Assembly (NCBI RefSeq): GCF_001898175.1
Contig: NZ_MKTH01000026.1
Coordinates: forward strand, 1-57,094
DNA length: 57,094 nt
Source of the DNA: Cellulomonas sp. 73-92
GTDB lineage: Bacteria > Actinomycetota > Actinomycetes > Actinomycetales > Cellulomonadaceae
Direction of reading: 5' to 3'
Below, piece by piece: positions 15,751 through 23,551 of the stretch (the stretch's first letter is position 1; every line of letters begins with the position of its first letter). The notes under the pieces are model-generated. The model searched no databases, had not been told where the DNA came from, and was given only the letters and a program-made list of their open reading frames with translations. The translations under genes were made by a program, and so were the position numbers.

Positions 15751-17261
15751 GTGTCGCTCCTGGTCGTGTCGAAGGTGGCCCGGACCTGCCAGCCGTGCCC
15801 GCTGGGTCCCGCCGACAGGGTTCCCTGGTGCAGGGCGACCCGCTCTCGCATGCCGACCAGTCCTCGGCCGGCAGTCGCCGCCGGCCGCTGGACCGGTCGG
15901 GTGACGTGGCCGCCGTCGTCGGTCACGGTGACGCAGGAGACATCGGTGTCGACATGGATGTCCACGTCGACCTCGTGGGCGTCGGGTGCGTGCCGCAGGA
16001 CGTTGGTGAGCGACTCCTGCACGATGCGGAAGACGGTCAGCCCCAGCTCGTCCGGCAGGTCGGGACCGGTGCGGAGGACCCGGACCGGCAGCCCGGCGTC
16101 TCGGAAGCCGGCCACCAGGGCCTCGAGGTCCTGCGCGGTGGGTTGCGGAGCGGTGGGCGGATGCTCCTCGCGCAGGGCACCGACGACGCGGCGCATGTCC
16201 GCCAGGGCGGTCCTGCCGCGCTCGGCCAGGCCGTCGAGCGCGTCGCGGGCTGAGGCCGGGTCGCGGTCCAGGCTGGCGCGTGCCCCGTCGGCCAGGGCGA
16301 TCATCACCGACAGGCTGTGGGCGACCACGTCGTGCATCTCGCGGGCCACGACGGCGCGTTCCTCCGCCGAGGTGAGCCGGGCGCGCTGTTCGGCGGCCAG
16401 CACGCGGGCGGCGCTGCGCTGGACCAGGGCGTCGACGCGTTCGCGTCGTGCGCGCACCGAGGCACCCGCTGCCAGGCAGACGACGCCGGCCATGGCCATG
16501 GCGATCCAGGTGAGCAGGTCACGAACGCTGAGCGGGCCGAGCACGGCCAGGTCGAGCGTGCCGGTGGCGGCTCCCCCCGTCGACGGGTCGCCCGGTGGTG
16601 CGGTCCCACCGCCGGCGACTCCGATCGGGATGGGTCCCCACCGGCTGACCGTCCAGCCCGGCCCGGTTTGCTGGGCGGTCGGCCAGGCCAGGCTGCCCGC
16701 CAGGAGCGCGACGAGCGCGCCAGCCAGCGCCGCCCAGGCGACTCGGGCCGGGCGGGCTGCGGCCACCGCGTACACCGCGGCGCCGACGGCTGGGACAGCG
16801 GCGACGACGGGCCACTGGCCTGCCGACCCGGCGACCGAGCCTGCCGTGACGATGACCAGCGTGGCGAGGGGCTGGCGGCGGCGCAGCGCCAGGCCGCCGC
16901 CGGCGGCGAGCATCCCGGCCAGGCCGACCCATTGGCGTGCGTCGCCTGCCCAGTGCCCTACGAGGTCGGGCACCGCGAACGCCAACAACGACGCCGCTGC
17001 GACCAGGCAGACGGCGACGTCGGCCACAACGGGGTGCTCGGCGACGATCCGTCGCACCCGTCCCAGGTGGCGGGCCTCGGCGGCTGTCAGGGGCCGGCCG
17101 GGGTCGGTCTCGGCCGCGACGACGCGTCGATCCGGCGGGGCCGCGGCGACCGGCTCCGCTACCGGGCGGAGCCGGCTCAGACGTCCCTCCGCGACAGCGT
17201 CATCGAGGCGGCCACGAGGCACAGCACCACCCACCCGACCAGGATGGCGAAGCCGGCCCAC
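15747..17261 (-). CDS. NarL-type sensor histidine kinase
   Basis: A membrane sensor of up to 504 residues. Several hydrophobic segments (residues 75-290) precede a HisKA_3 dimerisation box (VVAREMHDVVAHSLSVM), an N-box (FRIVQESLTNVLRHAP) and G-boxes (DDGG, GRGLVGMRER). The coordinates give the longest frame, whose GTG lies inside the permease gene. In-frame alternatives are GTG codons at 17222 and 17057 and a CTG at 17180 that overlaps the permease stop as CTGA behind a GGAGGG element. The start is therefore uncertain. It pairs with the regulator immediately downstream. Confidence 0.8.
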   Translation of the reverse strand: MGRLRHPGRVGGAVPRGRLDDAVAEGRLSRLRPVAEPVAAAPPDRRVVAAETDPGRPLTAAEARHLGRVRRIVAEHPVVADVAVCLVAAASLLAFAVPDLVGHWAGDARQWVGLAGMLAAGGGLALRRRQPLATLVIVTAGSVAGSAGQWPVVAAVPAVGAAVYAVAAARPARVAWAALAGALVALLAGSLAWPTAQQTGPGWTVSRWGPIPIGVAGGGTAPPGDPSTGGAATGTLDLAVLGPLSVRDLLTWIAMAMAGVVCLAAGASVRARRERVDALVQRSAARVLAAEQRARLTSAEERAVVAREMHDVVAHSLSVMIALADGARASLDRDPASARDALDGLAERGRTALADMRRVVGALREEHPPTAPQPTAQDLEALVAGFRDAGLPVRVLRTGPDLPDELGLTVFRIVQESLTNVLRHAPDAHEVDVDIHVDTDVSCVTVTDDGGHVTRPVQRPAATAGRGLVGMRERVALHQGTLSAGPSGHGWQVRATFDTTRSDT

Positions 17262-18022
17262 GGCGTGAGCACCACCGTCGAATACTCTCGCGCCGCGGCG
17301 ATCTCGGCGTCGGCTCGCGTCAGCTGCAGGCCGGCGGTCTGCGGCAGGAAGGCGCCGATGCGCTGCAAGGCGGGGATCGACAGGCTCGTCAACAGGGTCT
17401 CGACGACCAGCAGCTCGCCGAACAGCAGCCCCAGCGAACCGGCGGTGCTGCGCACCATCGTCGCGACGCCCACCGCCAGCGCGGCGACGGCCGCCAGGTA
17501 CAACGGGCCGGAGACCAGCAGCCGCAGCGTCTGCGTGCCGTCGAGACCGAACCCGTACAGGTCACCGCTGACCGCGAGCCCGGCGCCCAACGCCGCCGCG
17601 CCGCCGACGACCGAGACCAGCGTCGTCGTGGCGGTGACCACCACGACCTTCGCCCACAGCACGGGCCGTCGTGCAGGTACGACCGCATAGGTGGTGCGGG
17701 CCAGCCCGGTGGAGTACTCGCTGGTGACCGTCAGCACCGCGAGCACGAGGACGACCAGTTGGACGATGGACAGCCCGATGACCGGGAACCTGGCGGCGTC
17801 GAATGCCGCGACCGGCACGTCGTTCTCGATGGCGGTCGTGGTCATCGGCGCGAGCCCACCGACGACCGTCTGGGCGACGACCGCGGCGACGCAGATGCCC
17901 CAGGTCGAGCGCAGCGCCCAGAGCTTGCCCCACTCGGCGCCCACCACACCGGCGAACCCCACCCGTGCATGGCTCCACGCACCGAAGTCGGCGGTGGCGC
18001 GCGGCGCCACAACGGCGCTCAT
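17177..18022 (-). CDS. ABC-2 type exporter permease
   Basis: A 281-residue permease with six predicted membrane segments (for example VVAAVVAQTVVGG, SIVQLVVLVLAVLTVTSEY, LYLAAVAALAVGVATMV and LTPWAGFAILVGWVVLCLVAA). The GAEWGKLWALRSTW start is typical of ABC-2 permeases of the DrrB/antibiotic-export type. It is coupled to the ATPase gene by a four-base overlap. The substrate is unknown. Its position beside a secreted bacteriocin-like peptide and a two-component system fits export, self-protection or antibiotic sensing (inference). Confidence 0.82.
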   Translation of the reverse strand: MSAVVAPRATADFGAWSHARVGFAGVVGAEWGKLWALRSTWGICVAAVVAQTVVGGLAPMTTTAIENDVPVAAFDAARFPVIGLSIVQLVVLVLAVLTVTSEYSTGLARTTYAVVPARRPVLWAKVVVVTATTTLVSVVGGAAALGAGLAVSGDLYGFGLDGTQTLRLLVSGPLYLAAVAALAVGVATMVRSTAGSLGLLFGELLVVETLLTSLSIPALQRIGAFLPQTAGLQLTRADAEIAAAREYSTVVLTPWAGFAILVGWVVLCLVAASMTLSRRDV

Positions 18023-18945
18023 CGGACCGACCCGTCGAGTTCGGGGTCGAACTGGTACTCGACGTCCCCGGACGTCAGCGCCAGGTACGCCTGCTCCAGC
18101 GAGGCGCCGACCGTCGTCAGCTCCCGCAGCACGATGCCGGCCGCCGCGGCGGCCTCGGCCACCTGCTCGGCGCTCGCCCCGGTGACCTCTAACTCGTCGG
18201 CCTCACCGGTGACCACCTGCAGCCCACGGCGTTGCAGCACCGCCGACAGCTCCGCCGGCCTTCTCGTGCGCGCCCGCACGACCTGGCCGCCGGCGGCGGC
18301 GACCACCTCATCGATCGGCGCGTCGGCCAAGATACGACCCCGGCCGATCACAAGCAGGTGATCGGCCGTCTGCCCCATCTCGCTCATCAGATGCGACGAC
18401 AAGAACACGGTGCGTCCCTCGCCCGCCAGGTGCCGCACGAGGTGACGCACCCAGATCACCCCCTCCGGGTCCAGCCCGTTGACCGGCTCATCGAGCACGA
18501 GGGTGCCGGGATCACCGAGCAGCGCGGTGGCGATCCCCAGCCGCTGGCCCATCCCCAGCGAGAAGCCGCCCACCCGCTTGTCCGCCACCGGCGCCAGGCC
18601 CGTCAGCTCCAGCACCTGCTCGACCCGACGCCGCCCGATGCCGTGCGTGCGCGCGACCCCGAGGAGGTGCTGACGGGCGGTACGGCCGGGATGGAACGCC
18701 TTGGCTTCCAGCAGCGCGCCGACGACCCGCAACGGCGCGCGGCACCCGGCATACACGGCGCCGTCGACCAGCACCCGGCCGGCCGTCGGCCGGTCCAGGC
18801 CGACCACCATGCGCATCGTCGTCGACTTGCCCGCACCGTTCGGGCCGAGGAACCCCGTCACGCGGCCCGGCTGCACCGTGAACGTCACGTCGTCCACCGC
18901 GACCGTGCGCCCGAACACCTTGGACAGCCCCTCGACCTGGATCAC
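18019..18945 (-). CDS. ABC exporter ATPase
   Basis: A 308-residue ATPase of the DrrA/CcmA type. The Walker A motif GPNGAGKST is near residue 37, the signature GGFSLGMGQRLG is near 130, the Walker B motif LVLDEPVNGLDPEG follows, and the switch His lies in VFLSSHLMSEM. A C-terminal extension continues for about 90 residues. The GTG start at 18945 has GGGGG seven bases upstream and begins directly with the conserved IQVEGLSKVFG strand; upstream in-frame codons were rejected. It is the first gene of the four-gene cargo operon. Confidence 0.87.
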   Translation of the reverse strand: MIQVEGLSKVFGRTVAVDDVTFTVQPGRVTGFLGPNGAGKSTTMRMVVGLDRPTAGRVLVDGAVYAGCRAPLRVVGALLEAKAFHPGRTARQHLLGVARTHGIGRRRVEQVLELTGLAPVADKRVGGFSLGMGQRLGIATALLGDPGTLVLDEPVNGLDPEGVIWVRHLVRHLAGEGRTVFLSSHLMSEMGQTADHLLVIGRGRILADAPIDEVVAAAGGQVVRARTRRPAELSAVLQRRGLQVVTGEADELEVTGASAEQVAEAAAAAGIVLRELTTVGASLEQAYLALTSGDVEYQFDPELDGSVR

Positions 18946-19236
18946 ATCGAACCCCCTTGCCGCAGACCTGGCGAACGACTCGACGCTAGACAGTCGGCCC
19001 ATGTCGCCGACACATCCGCCAGGAGGATCTGTCGTCGTCCCAGACCACATCCGAAGGACGAGGGCATCCCTCGCAGGTGCCAGTTCGGATCCGCCAACAC
19101 ACAGGCGAGAGGCGTCGTCGCCGACCCGTTGACTCGGGCCCTGCGCTGCCGGCGATTGCGTCGAGTCTGACGCGCGCGCTGTCGATCGCGTCCGCCGACC
19201 GGTCCCGGGTGGCGCACGTGCCGTTGCGGGGCCGGT

Positions 19237-19842
19237 CTACCCACCGGTGATCTCGAACCCGAGCGACGTCAGGCACATCGCGGCCATGTCGCCGGTGGCG
19301 TCGAACGGGGCGTGAGCGAAGCCGTCGTCGGCGTCGTGGTTGAAGTCGTCGACGGTGTAGGTGTCGTCGACAATGTCGTACTTGGTCAGGCATCTCACCG
19401 CAGCGTGTGCCGGGTCCAGTCCGTCAGGGTTGACCACCTGCATCCGGTACAGGCTCTCGATGACCATCACTGTGCCCTGGGCACAGACGTAGGTGTCGTT
19501 GAGGTATGCCTGGTCGTTCGTGACGTTCTGCGGCTGCCAGCGGTAGATGCCGTTGGACAACTTGACCGCGTCGATCGTGTACCCCTTGCGGCTGGTGCAG
19601 TCCAGGTAGCGCGCTACCGCCTCGGCGTAGTCCGCGTCGGAGATCGAGCCGCTCGCGATCGCGCGATCGAGGACGTCGCGCTCGAAGTCGGTGGTCACCG
19701 CGTCCCGCGCGAGCCGCAGCTCGTCGGCGAAGCTCGGCCCCGACGTGGGAACTGGAGCGCTTTGGGCGGATGCACATCCTGCAGTCGCCATGAGCAGTGC
19801 CAGGGCGAGCGCCCAGACGCCCTTGCGCTGACGTGCATGCAC
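19237..19842 (-). CDS. Secreted lipoprotein of unknown function
   Basis: A 201-residue protein with a lipoprotein signal peptide: basic start, hydrophobic ALALALLMATAG and lipobox Cys23 (ATAGC). The mature part is acidic and has Cys residues in YLDCTSRKGY, DTYVCAQGT, VRCLTKYD and MCLTSLG that could form two disulfides. The family was not recognised. The start is GTG with GGGGAT in front. It lies downstream of the bacteriocin-like gene on the same strand, so it could be a partner or immunity lipoprotein (inference). Confidence 0.7.
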   Translation of the reverse strand: MHARQRKGVWALALALLMATAGCASAQSAPVPTSGPSFADELRLARDAVTTDFERDVLDRAIASGSISDADYAEAVARYLDCTSRKGYTIDAVKLSNGIYRWQPQNVTNDQAYLNDTYVCAQGTVMVIESLYRMQVVNPDGLDPAHAAVRCLTKYDIVDDTYTVDDFNHDADDGFAHAPFDATGDMAAMCLTSLGFEITGG

Positions 19843-19936
19843 AGCATCCCCCTTGAGCTGGTAAGCAGAGTGGCCAGTGGTCCGCCGCTGACCTTCGACG
19901 TCAGCGCCGGACCACTGGCCCCTGGTTGGCGTTCAG

Positions 19937-20239
19937 TCAGCCGATGTCGCTGCTGACCTGGTAGTACGCCTCCCTCGACCCGACGCCGGCCGCGTGGGCC
20001 CACGTCGAACCCTGGTACCAGCCGGTGTCGAAGGAAGCGGAGCCGACGCGCGCGTATGAACGGGTCGAGCCGTGCGTGCAGGTTCCGTAGTCCACGCTCG
20101 CGTCCGCTGTGAACAGCGTGGTGCTCGCCTTGCCTGACCAGCAGGCCGCCGCCTGGGCCGGCGCACCGAGCCCCACCACCAGCAGCGGAACGGCGAGCAG
20201 ACCCGCGAGCGCTCCTCCTATGACCTTCTTGCCCTTCAT
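19937..20239 (-). CDS. Secreted peptide resembling lactococcin 972
   Basis: A 100-residue preprotein. The signal peptide (hydrophobic GGALAGLLAVPLLVVGLG) ends at an APAQA-A cleavage site near residue 32. The mature part, about 68 residues, contains a YGTCTHGSTRSYARV block and a STWAHAAGVG...EAYYQV block. These match the spacing of the YxxHGSxxHSATV and WAKA...YY blocks of lactococcin-972-family bacteriocins, which bind lipid II. Unlike the founder as I recall it, this one has two Cys residues that could form a disulfide. The ATG at 20239 gives a canonical signal peptide. The usual DUF1430 immunity/export partner was not seen. Confidence 0.5.
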   Translation of the reverse strand: MKGKKVIGGALAGLLAVPLLVVGLGAPAQAAACWSGKASTTLFTADASVDYGTCTHGSTRSYARVGSASFDTGWYQGSTWAHAAGVGSREAYYQVSSDIG

Positions 20240-20311
20240 GTTCGATCCCCTCGTCGTACCGATGGGCTGCCTCGCCGCTGCCTCACGACGAGACGTCTCC
20301 CAACGTAGTTC

Positions 20312-20333
20312 GCTGACCATACGTATGTCTAGC
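20312..20333 (-). promoter_or_regulatory. Imperfect palindrome upstream of the lactococcin-like gene
   Basis: A 22-base dyad with the perfect core CATACGTATG and outer arms GCTGAC and TCTAGC, differing from symmetry at three pairs. It starts about 72 nt upstream of the peptide gene. Its left half resembles that of the dyad upstream of the TetR gene (21308-21329), so the same regulator may bind both (inference). Confidence 0.4.
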
Positions 20334-20371
20334 GAAAGGCCGGAGACGTGGCGCCAACCACCGGATTGGCC

Positions 20372-21295
20372 CTATGAGGGCGGACCGGTGCGCAGTGCGG
20401 CGAGCAGTGTGACATCCTGCAGCGGTCGGCTCGTGGCCAAACCGTGGGCGACCTCATGCGCGCCCTGGATGAAGGCGAACCTGTCCAGGCCGCACTGCGC
20501 CGTGCGCTCGATGCCGACAGCTGGCTCGTACTCTGCGAAGCGCAGGTAGTCGAGCGCGAGAGCTCGCATCTGCTGTCCCGGGTGGTGCCGACGCCACAGG
20601 AAGCTGACCGCCTCGACGAGCAGCAGTCCCGGCAGGTGGTCGACCTCATGGTCGAAGAAGAACGGGTCGGCCACGTCGTAGCCCAGCCGTGTCACCGGCT
20701 GTCCCTCGGCACGGCTGTCGAGCACACGTTCGAGGTCCCGAGACAGGGACAGCGTCAACGGATCGGGAGCGTTGCGTCGAAGCGCTTGGAAGTAGCGCGG
20801 CGCGAGGACCCTCATCGATCCGCCAGCCGCTGCAACCTGCCCAGCTGCGCCGTCGAGCGTGAGGTCGAGCCGCATGCCGTCGAACACGCCGCGACGCCAT
20901 GAGACGTCATCGATCGAGACGGTCGCCACCAGTTCGAGTGGCCCACTGTGCGGCATCGTCGCTGAGGACTCGGTTGCCCAGGTGTACCAGGCCGATTGCA
21001 GCGTGAAGGCCCAGTCGCGCGGAACCTGGTAGCCGAGGTGCGCGATCGCAATGCCGAGTTGACGGACCACCTCGACGCCGAGGACCTCGCTCAGGCGACC
21101 GTCCGGTACCGACAGCCTGCGGTGCCCGCGCGGAACCTGTGCCCCAGCGACCCACAGCGTCGGACCCAGCTGGCGAACGTCCGTCAACAGCACTTCGGCG
21201 TTCGCTCTACGGTGGACGAGGCGCCGGTCGACTAGGCGGTCGAAACTGACCTGAGCCACGCCAGCAGCATCGCTGGCGACTTGGAGCGTCGTCAT
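20372..21295 (-). CDS. AfsA/ScbA-like gamma-butyrolactone synthase
   Basis: A 307-residue AfsA-family protein with two hotdog repeats. The first (about residues 20-150) carries the family signature VHRRANAEVLLTDVRQLG followed by AGAQVPRGHR. The second (about 205-290) carries DPFFFDHEVDHLPGLLLVEA. AfsA proteins condense a beta-keto acyl chain with dihydroxyacetone phosphate, the first step to A-factor-type signals. The gene is divergent from a ScbR-like receptor gene with a shared 56-base promoter holding a dyad operator, the classic layout of butyrolactone loci. It looks intact. Confidence 0.85.
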   Translation of the reverse strand: MTTLQVASDAAGVAQVSFDRLVDRRLVHRRANAEVLLTDVRQLGPTLWVAGAQVPRGHRRLSVPDGRLSEVLGVEVVRQLGIAIAHLGYQVPRDWAFTLQSAWYTWATESSATMPHSGPLELVATVSIDDVSWRRGVFDGMRLDLTLDGAAGQVAAAGGSMRVLAPRYFQALRRNAPDPLTLSLSRDLERVLDSRAEGQPVTRLGYDVADPFFFDHEVDHLPGLLLVEAVSFLWRRHHPGQQMRALALDYLRFAEYEPAVGIERTAQCGLDRFAFIQGAHEVAHGLATSRPLQDVTLLAALRTGPPS

Positions 21296-21307
21296 GCGCC
21301 ATACTCT

Positions 21308-21329
21308 ACCGACCGAACGATCGATCAGT
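21308..21329. promoter_or_regulatory. Dyad operator between afsA-like and tetR genes
   Basis: A 22-base imperfect palindrome of the form ACYGAYCGA-N4-TCGRTCRGT, symmetrical if pyrimidine transitions are allowed. It is centred between the divergent start codons at 21295 and 21352. Autoregulatory elements bound by ScbR/ArpA-type receptors have this size and position. Confidence 0.55.
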
Positions 21330-21351
21330 CAGCGAAACGAGAGGCGGATGC

Positions 21352-22002
21352 ATGACCCAGCGCACCGAGCAACGCGAGCGGACTCGCGCCGCCATCCTGG
21401 ACACGGCGGCCGCCCAGTTCGAGGAGCGGGGGTACCTCGGGGCGTCTATCAGGGACATCTCCGAAGCCCTGGGCCTGACGGTCGGGGCGATCTTCTTCCA
21501 TTTCAAGACCAAGGAGAGCATCGCCACCGAGCTCATCGCGTCCTACTACGACGAGTGGGATGACCTCATCCGGGAAGCCAACCGCCGACCGAGCAGCGCG
21601 CTCGAAGCCCTCGTCTGGCTCTCGATGCGCGTCGCCGACCGGTACCAGCACGACATCCACATCCGAGCCGCGGTCAGGCTCATTCGCGACCACTCGGTGA
21701 TCAGTGCCTCGTTGCCAACCCCGTACGTCGACTGGGTCAACGTCGCTACCGCGTTCCTACAGCGGGCTCAGAAGGACGGCGAGCTGGCCGAGCACGCGGC
21801 GCTCGACATCGACCAGCTGGCCTATCAGCTGGTCTGCACCTGGTTCGGAAACCAGCACATCTCCAACGACCTGACAGGGCGAGCCGACCTCAAGGAGCGC
21901 ATCGGTCAGATGTGGACGGTCTATCTTCCGGTGCTCACCGGGCGCCCTGCCGACGACCTGCCCTTTGCTCCGATCGGCGTGAAGGCCGCAGGCGCGAGGT
22001 GA
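21352..22002 (+). CDS. ScbR/ArpA-like gamma-butyrolactone receptor (TetR family)
   Basis: A 216-residue TetR-family repressor. The N-terminal HTH (RERTRAAILDTAAAQFEERGYLGASIRDISEALGLTVGAIFFHFKTK, described in parts) closely matches butyrolactone receptors, including the GAIFFHF recognition helix end. The C-terminal ligand domain has VRLIRDHSVI and the FLQRAQKDGEL helix seen in ScbR-type proteins. It likely represses itself and the divergent synthase until signal accumulates. The ATG at 21352 is 22 bases downstream of the dyad. Confidence 0.85.
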   Translation: MTQRTEQRERTRAAILDTAAAQFEERGYLGASIRDISEALGLTVGAIFFHFKTKESIATELIASYYDEWDDLIREANRRPSSALEALVWLSMRVADRYQHDIHIRAAVRLIRDHSVISASLPTPYVDWVNVATAFLQRAQKDGELAEHAALDIDQLAYQLVCTWFGNQHISNDLTGRADLKERIGQMWTVYLPVLTGRPADDLPFAPIGVKAAGAR

Positions 22003-22101
22003 GCACCGGCGCCGTCGCGTTGGAGCTCTCCGGCGGAGGGCAGGCCCGACTGCCGACGCGCGAGCTCCGATGCCCGGTCGCGACGTGAGTCAAGGAGTCT
22101 C

Positions 22102-23025
22102 GTGAGCAGTGCAGCGCGGGTCCTACTGACCGGGTCGACGGGATTCGTCGGCTCGGCTGCACTCGCGGCGTTGCGGGAGGCCGGGGTGCCGCTCACCCGC
22201 CTGGTGCGCACCGAGACACCGGCCAACAGTGAGGAGCGCATCGTGCTCGGCGACCTTTCGGATCGCCGCGCACTTGTCCGCGCCTGCCGGGAAGCGACCG
22301 TGGTCGTTCACAGCGCGAGCTACGTCGGCCCCGACCCAGTTCTTCAACAGCAGGTCAATATCGACGGCACCCGCGCCCTCGTCGAGGTCGCCGGTGCTGC
22401 AGGGGTCACCCGCCTCGTGTACCTCAGCACCGCGGGAGTGTATGGATCCACCTGGCCGCCAGGCGCGCGGGAAGGGGACCTACGGCCGAACCCGGGCTCT
22501 GACTTGAGTCGCAGCCGGCTGGCCGCCGAGGAGATAGTGCTCGACGCGGACGGGATCGTGGTCCGTCCGAACCTCGTGCATGGGATCGGGGACCGCTGGT
22601 TCCTAGCACCGCTGCTGGCCGTCATGCGCCGCCATGAGGCTTGGATCGGAAGTGGTGACACGCTGCTGTCGGCAATCGGACGTATCGAGCTCGGCAAGGT
22701 GCTCGCGGCGCTGGCGTGCTCCTCGGCGCCTGCCGGGGTGTACCACGCGGCGGCGTCGAAACCGGCACGACTGCGCGAGCTCGTTGAGCCGATCTACGCG
22801 CACGCTGGTCTTGTACCGCCTACTCGACGCCTCACTCCTGAGGATGCGATCACTCAGTTGGCGTTGCAGGGCGTCGCCAAACGACAAGTCACGAAGGTCG
22901 CGACCGACAACTGGTTCGACACGACGAAGCTGTGGACCGCCCTCGCCACAAACCTCGTCTCCAGCACTGAAGCCAGCTTCGACAGCGACGCGATTGAGTG
23001 GTACGCAACGGCACTGAGTCCCTAG
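22102..23025 (+). CDS. NAD-dependent epimerase/reductase of the butyrolactone cassette
   Basis: A 307-residue extended short-chain dehydrogenase. The Rossmann motif LLTGSTGFVG lies at residues 8-17, and NIDGTRALVE and LVYLSTAGVYG are typical of epimerases. The catalytic YxxxK is replaced by LSRSR, so the chemistry may differ from classical epimerases. Such genes often accompany afsA homologues in Streptomyces, where they reduce or modify the butyrolactone precursor. It follows the receptor gene by about 100 bases on the same strand, starting with GTG. Confidence 0.78.
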   Translation: MSSAARVLLTGSTGFVGSAALAALREAGVPLTRLVRTETPANSEERIVLGDLSDRRALVRACREATVVVHSASYVGPDPVLQQQVNIDGTRALVEVAGAAGVTRLVYLSTAGVYGSTWPPGAREGDLRPNPGSDLSRSRLAAEEIVLDADGIVVRPNLVHGIGDRWFLAPLLAVMRRHEAWIGSGDTLLSAIGRIELGKVLAALACSSAPAGVYHAAASKPARLRELVEPIYAHAGLVPPTRRLTPEDAITQLALQGVAKRQVTKVATDNWFDTTKLWTALATNLVSSTEASFDSDAIEWYATALSP

Positions 23026-23141
23026 AGCCCAGCGGCCCATCGTGTCGAAACTTGTGGGCACCCCGATCCGCCCGGGCGAAGACCGGCTAGGTATGGCGTG
23101 CAGATTGACCAACCCGCCTGAACAACACGCCTGGCGGGAGC

Positions 23142-23444
23142 CTAGAGCAAGTCGCCGACATGCAGCAGAAAGTTCACCCAAGCCACTCCGGCTCCCGACA
23201 GGGCGGCGGCGAGCAGGGCTACGAGTACGCCGGTGCGGCCCCGAGCCGCGGTCTGGTAGTTGCCGGTCGAGGTGGACACGGCCCAGACGACGGCTGAGAT
23301 GATCAGCGTCAGGACCGCCACGATCAGGGTCACGGTCAGCAGGGCGCCGACGATGCTGATGAGCGTGGCGCGGCCGTCGACGGCGTCGAAGTTCGGGTAC
23401 ACGTCCTGATCAGCCAGCCGCTTCGGGCCTGAGTTTGCGGGCAT
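23142..23444 (-). CDS. DUF6112-like pilin-type protein (copy 2)
   Basis: A 100-residue protein with two hydrophobic helices (ISIVGALLTVTLIVAVLTLIISAVVWAV in part, and VLVALLAAALSGAGVAWVNF). They are joined by a polar loop with a ARGRTGVL turn, matching copy 1 at 14393-14710. A longer N-terminus (QDVYPNFDAVDGR) precedes the first helix. The ATG at 23444 was chosen over in-frame codons upstream. It lies downstream of the M23 peptidase gene, where the pilin-like gene usually sits. The butyrolactone and exporter cargo separates it from TrbL. Confidence 0.7.
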   Translation of the reverse strand: MPANSGPKRLADQDVYPNFDAVDGRATLISIVGALLTVTLIVAVLTLIISAVVWAVSTSTGNYQTAARGRTGVLVALLAAALSGAGVAWVNFLLHVGDLL

Positions 23445-23551
23445 TGGCACCTCCAGAGGTGAGAAGGAGTCCGGGCAGTCACGCCGACAGATGTGCTCCA
23501 AATGGTCAACCGAGGTGTCCCCTCTTCTCGGAAGGCTCGGGTGGCTGTGGT

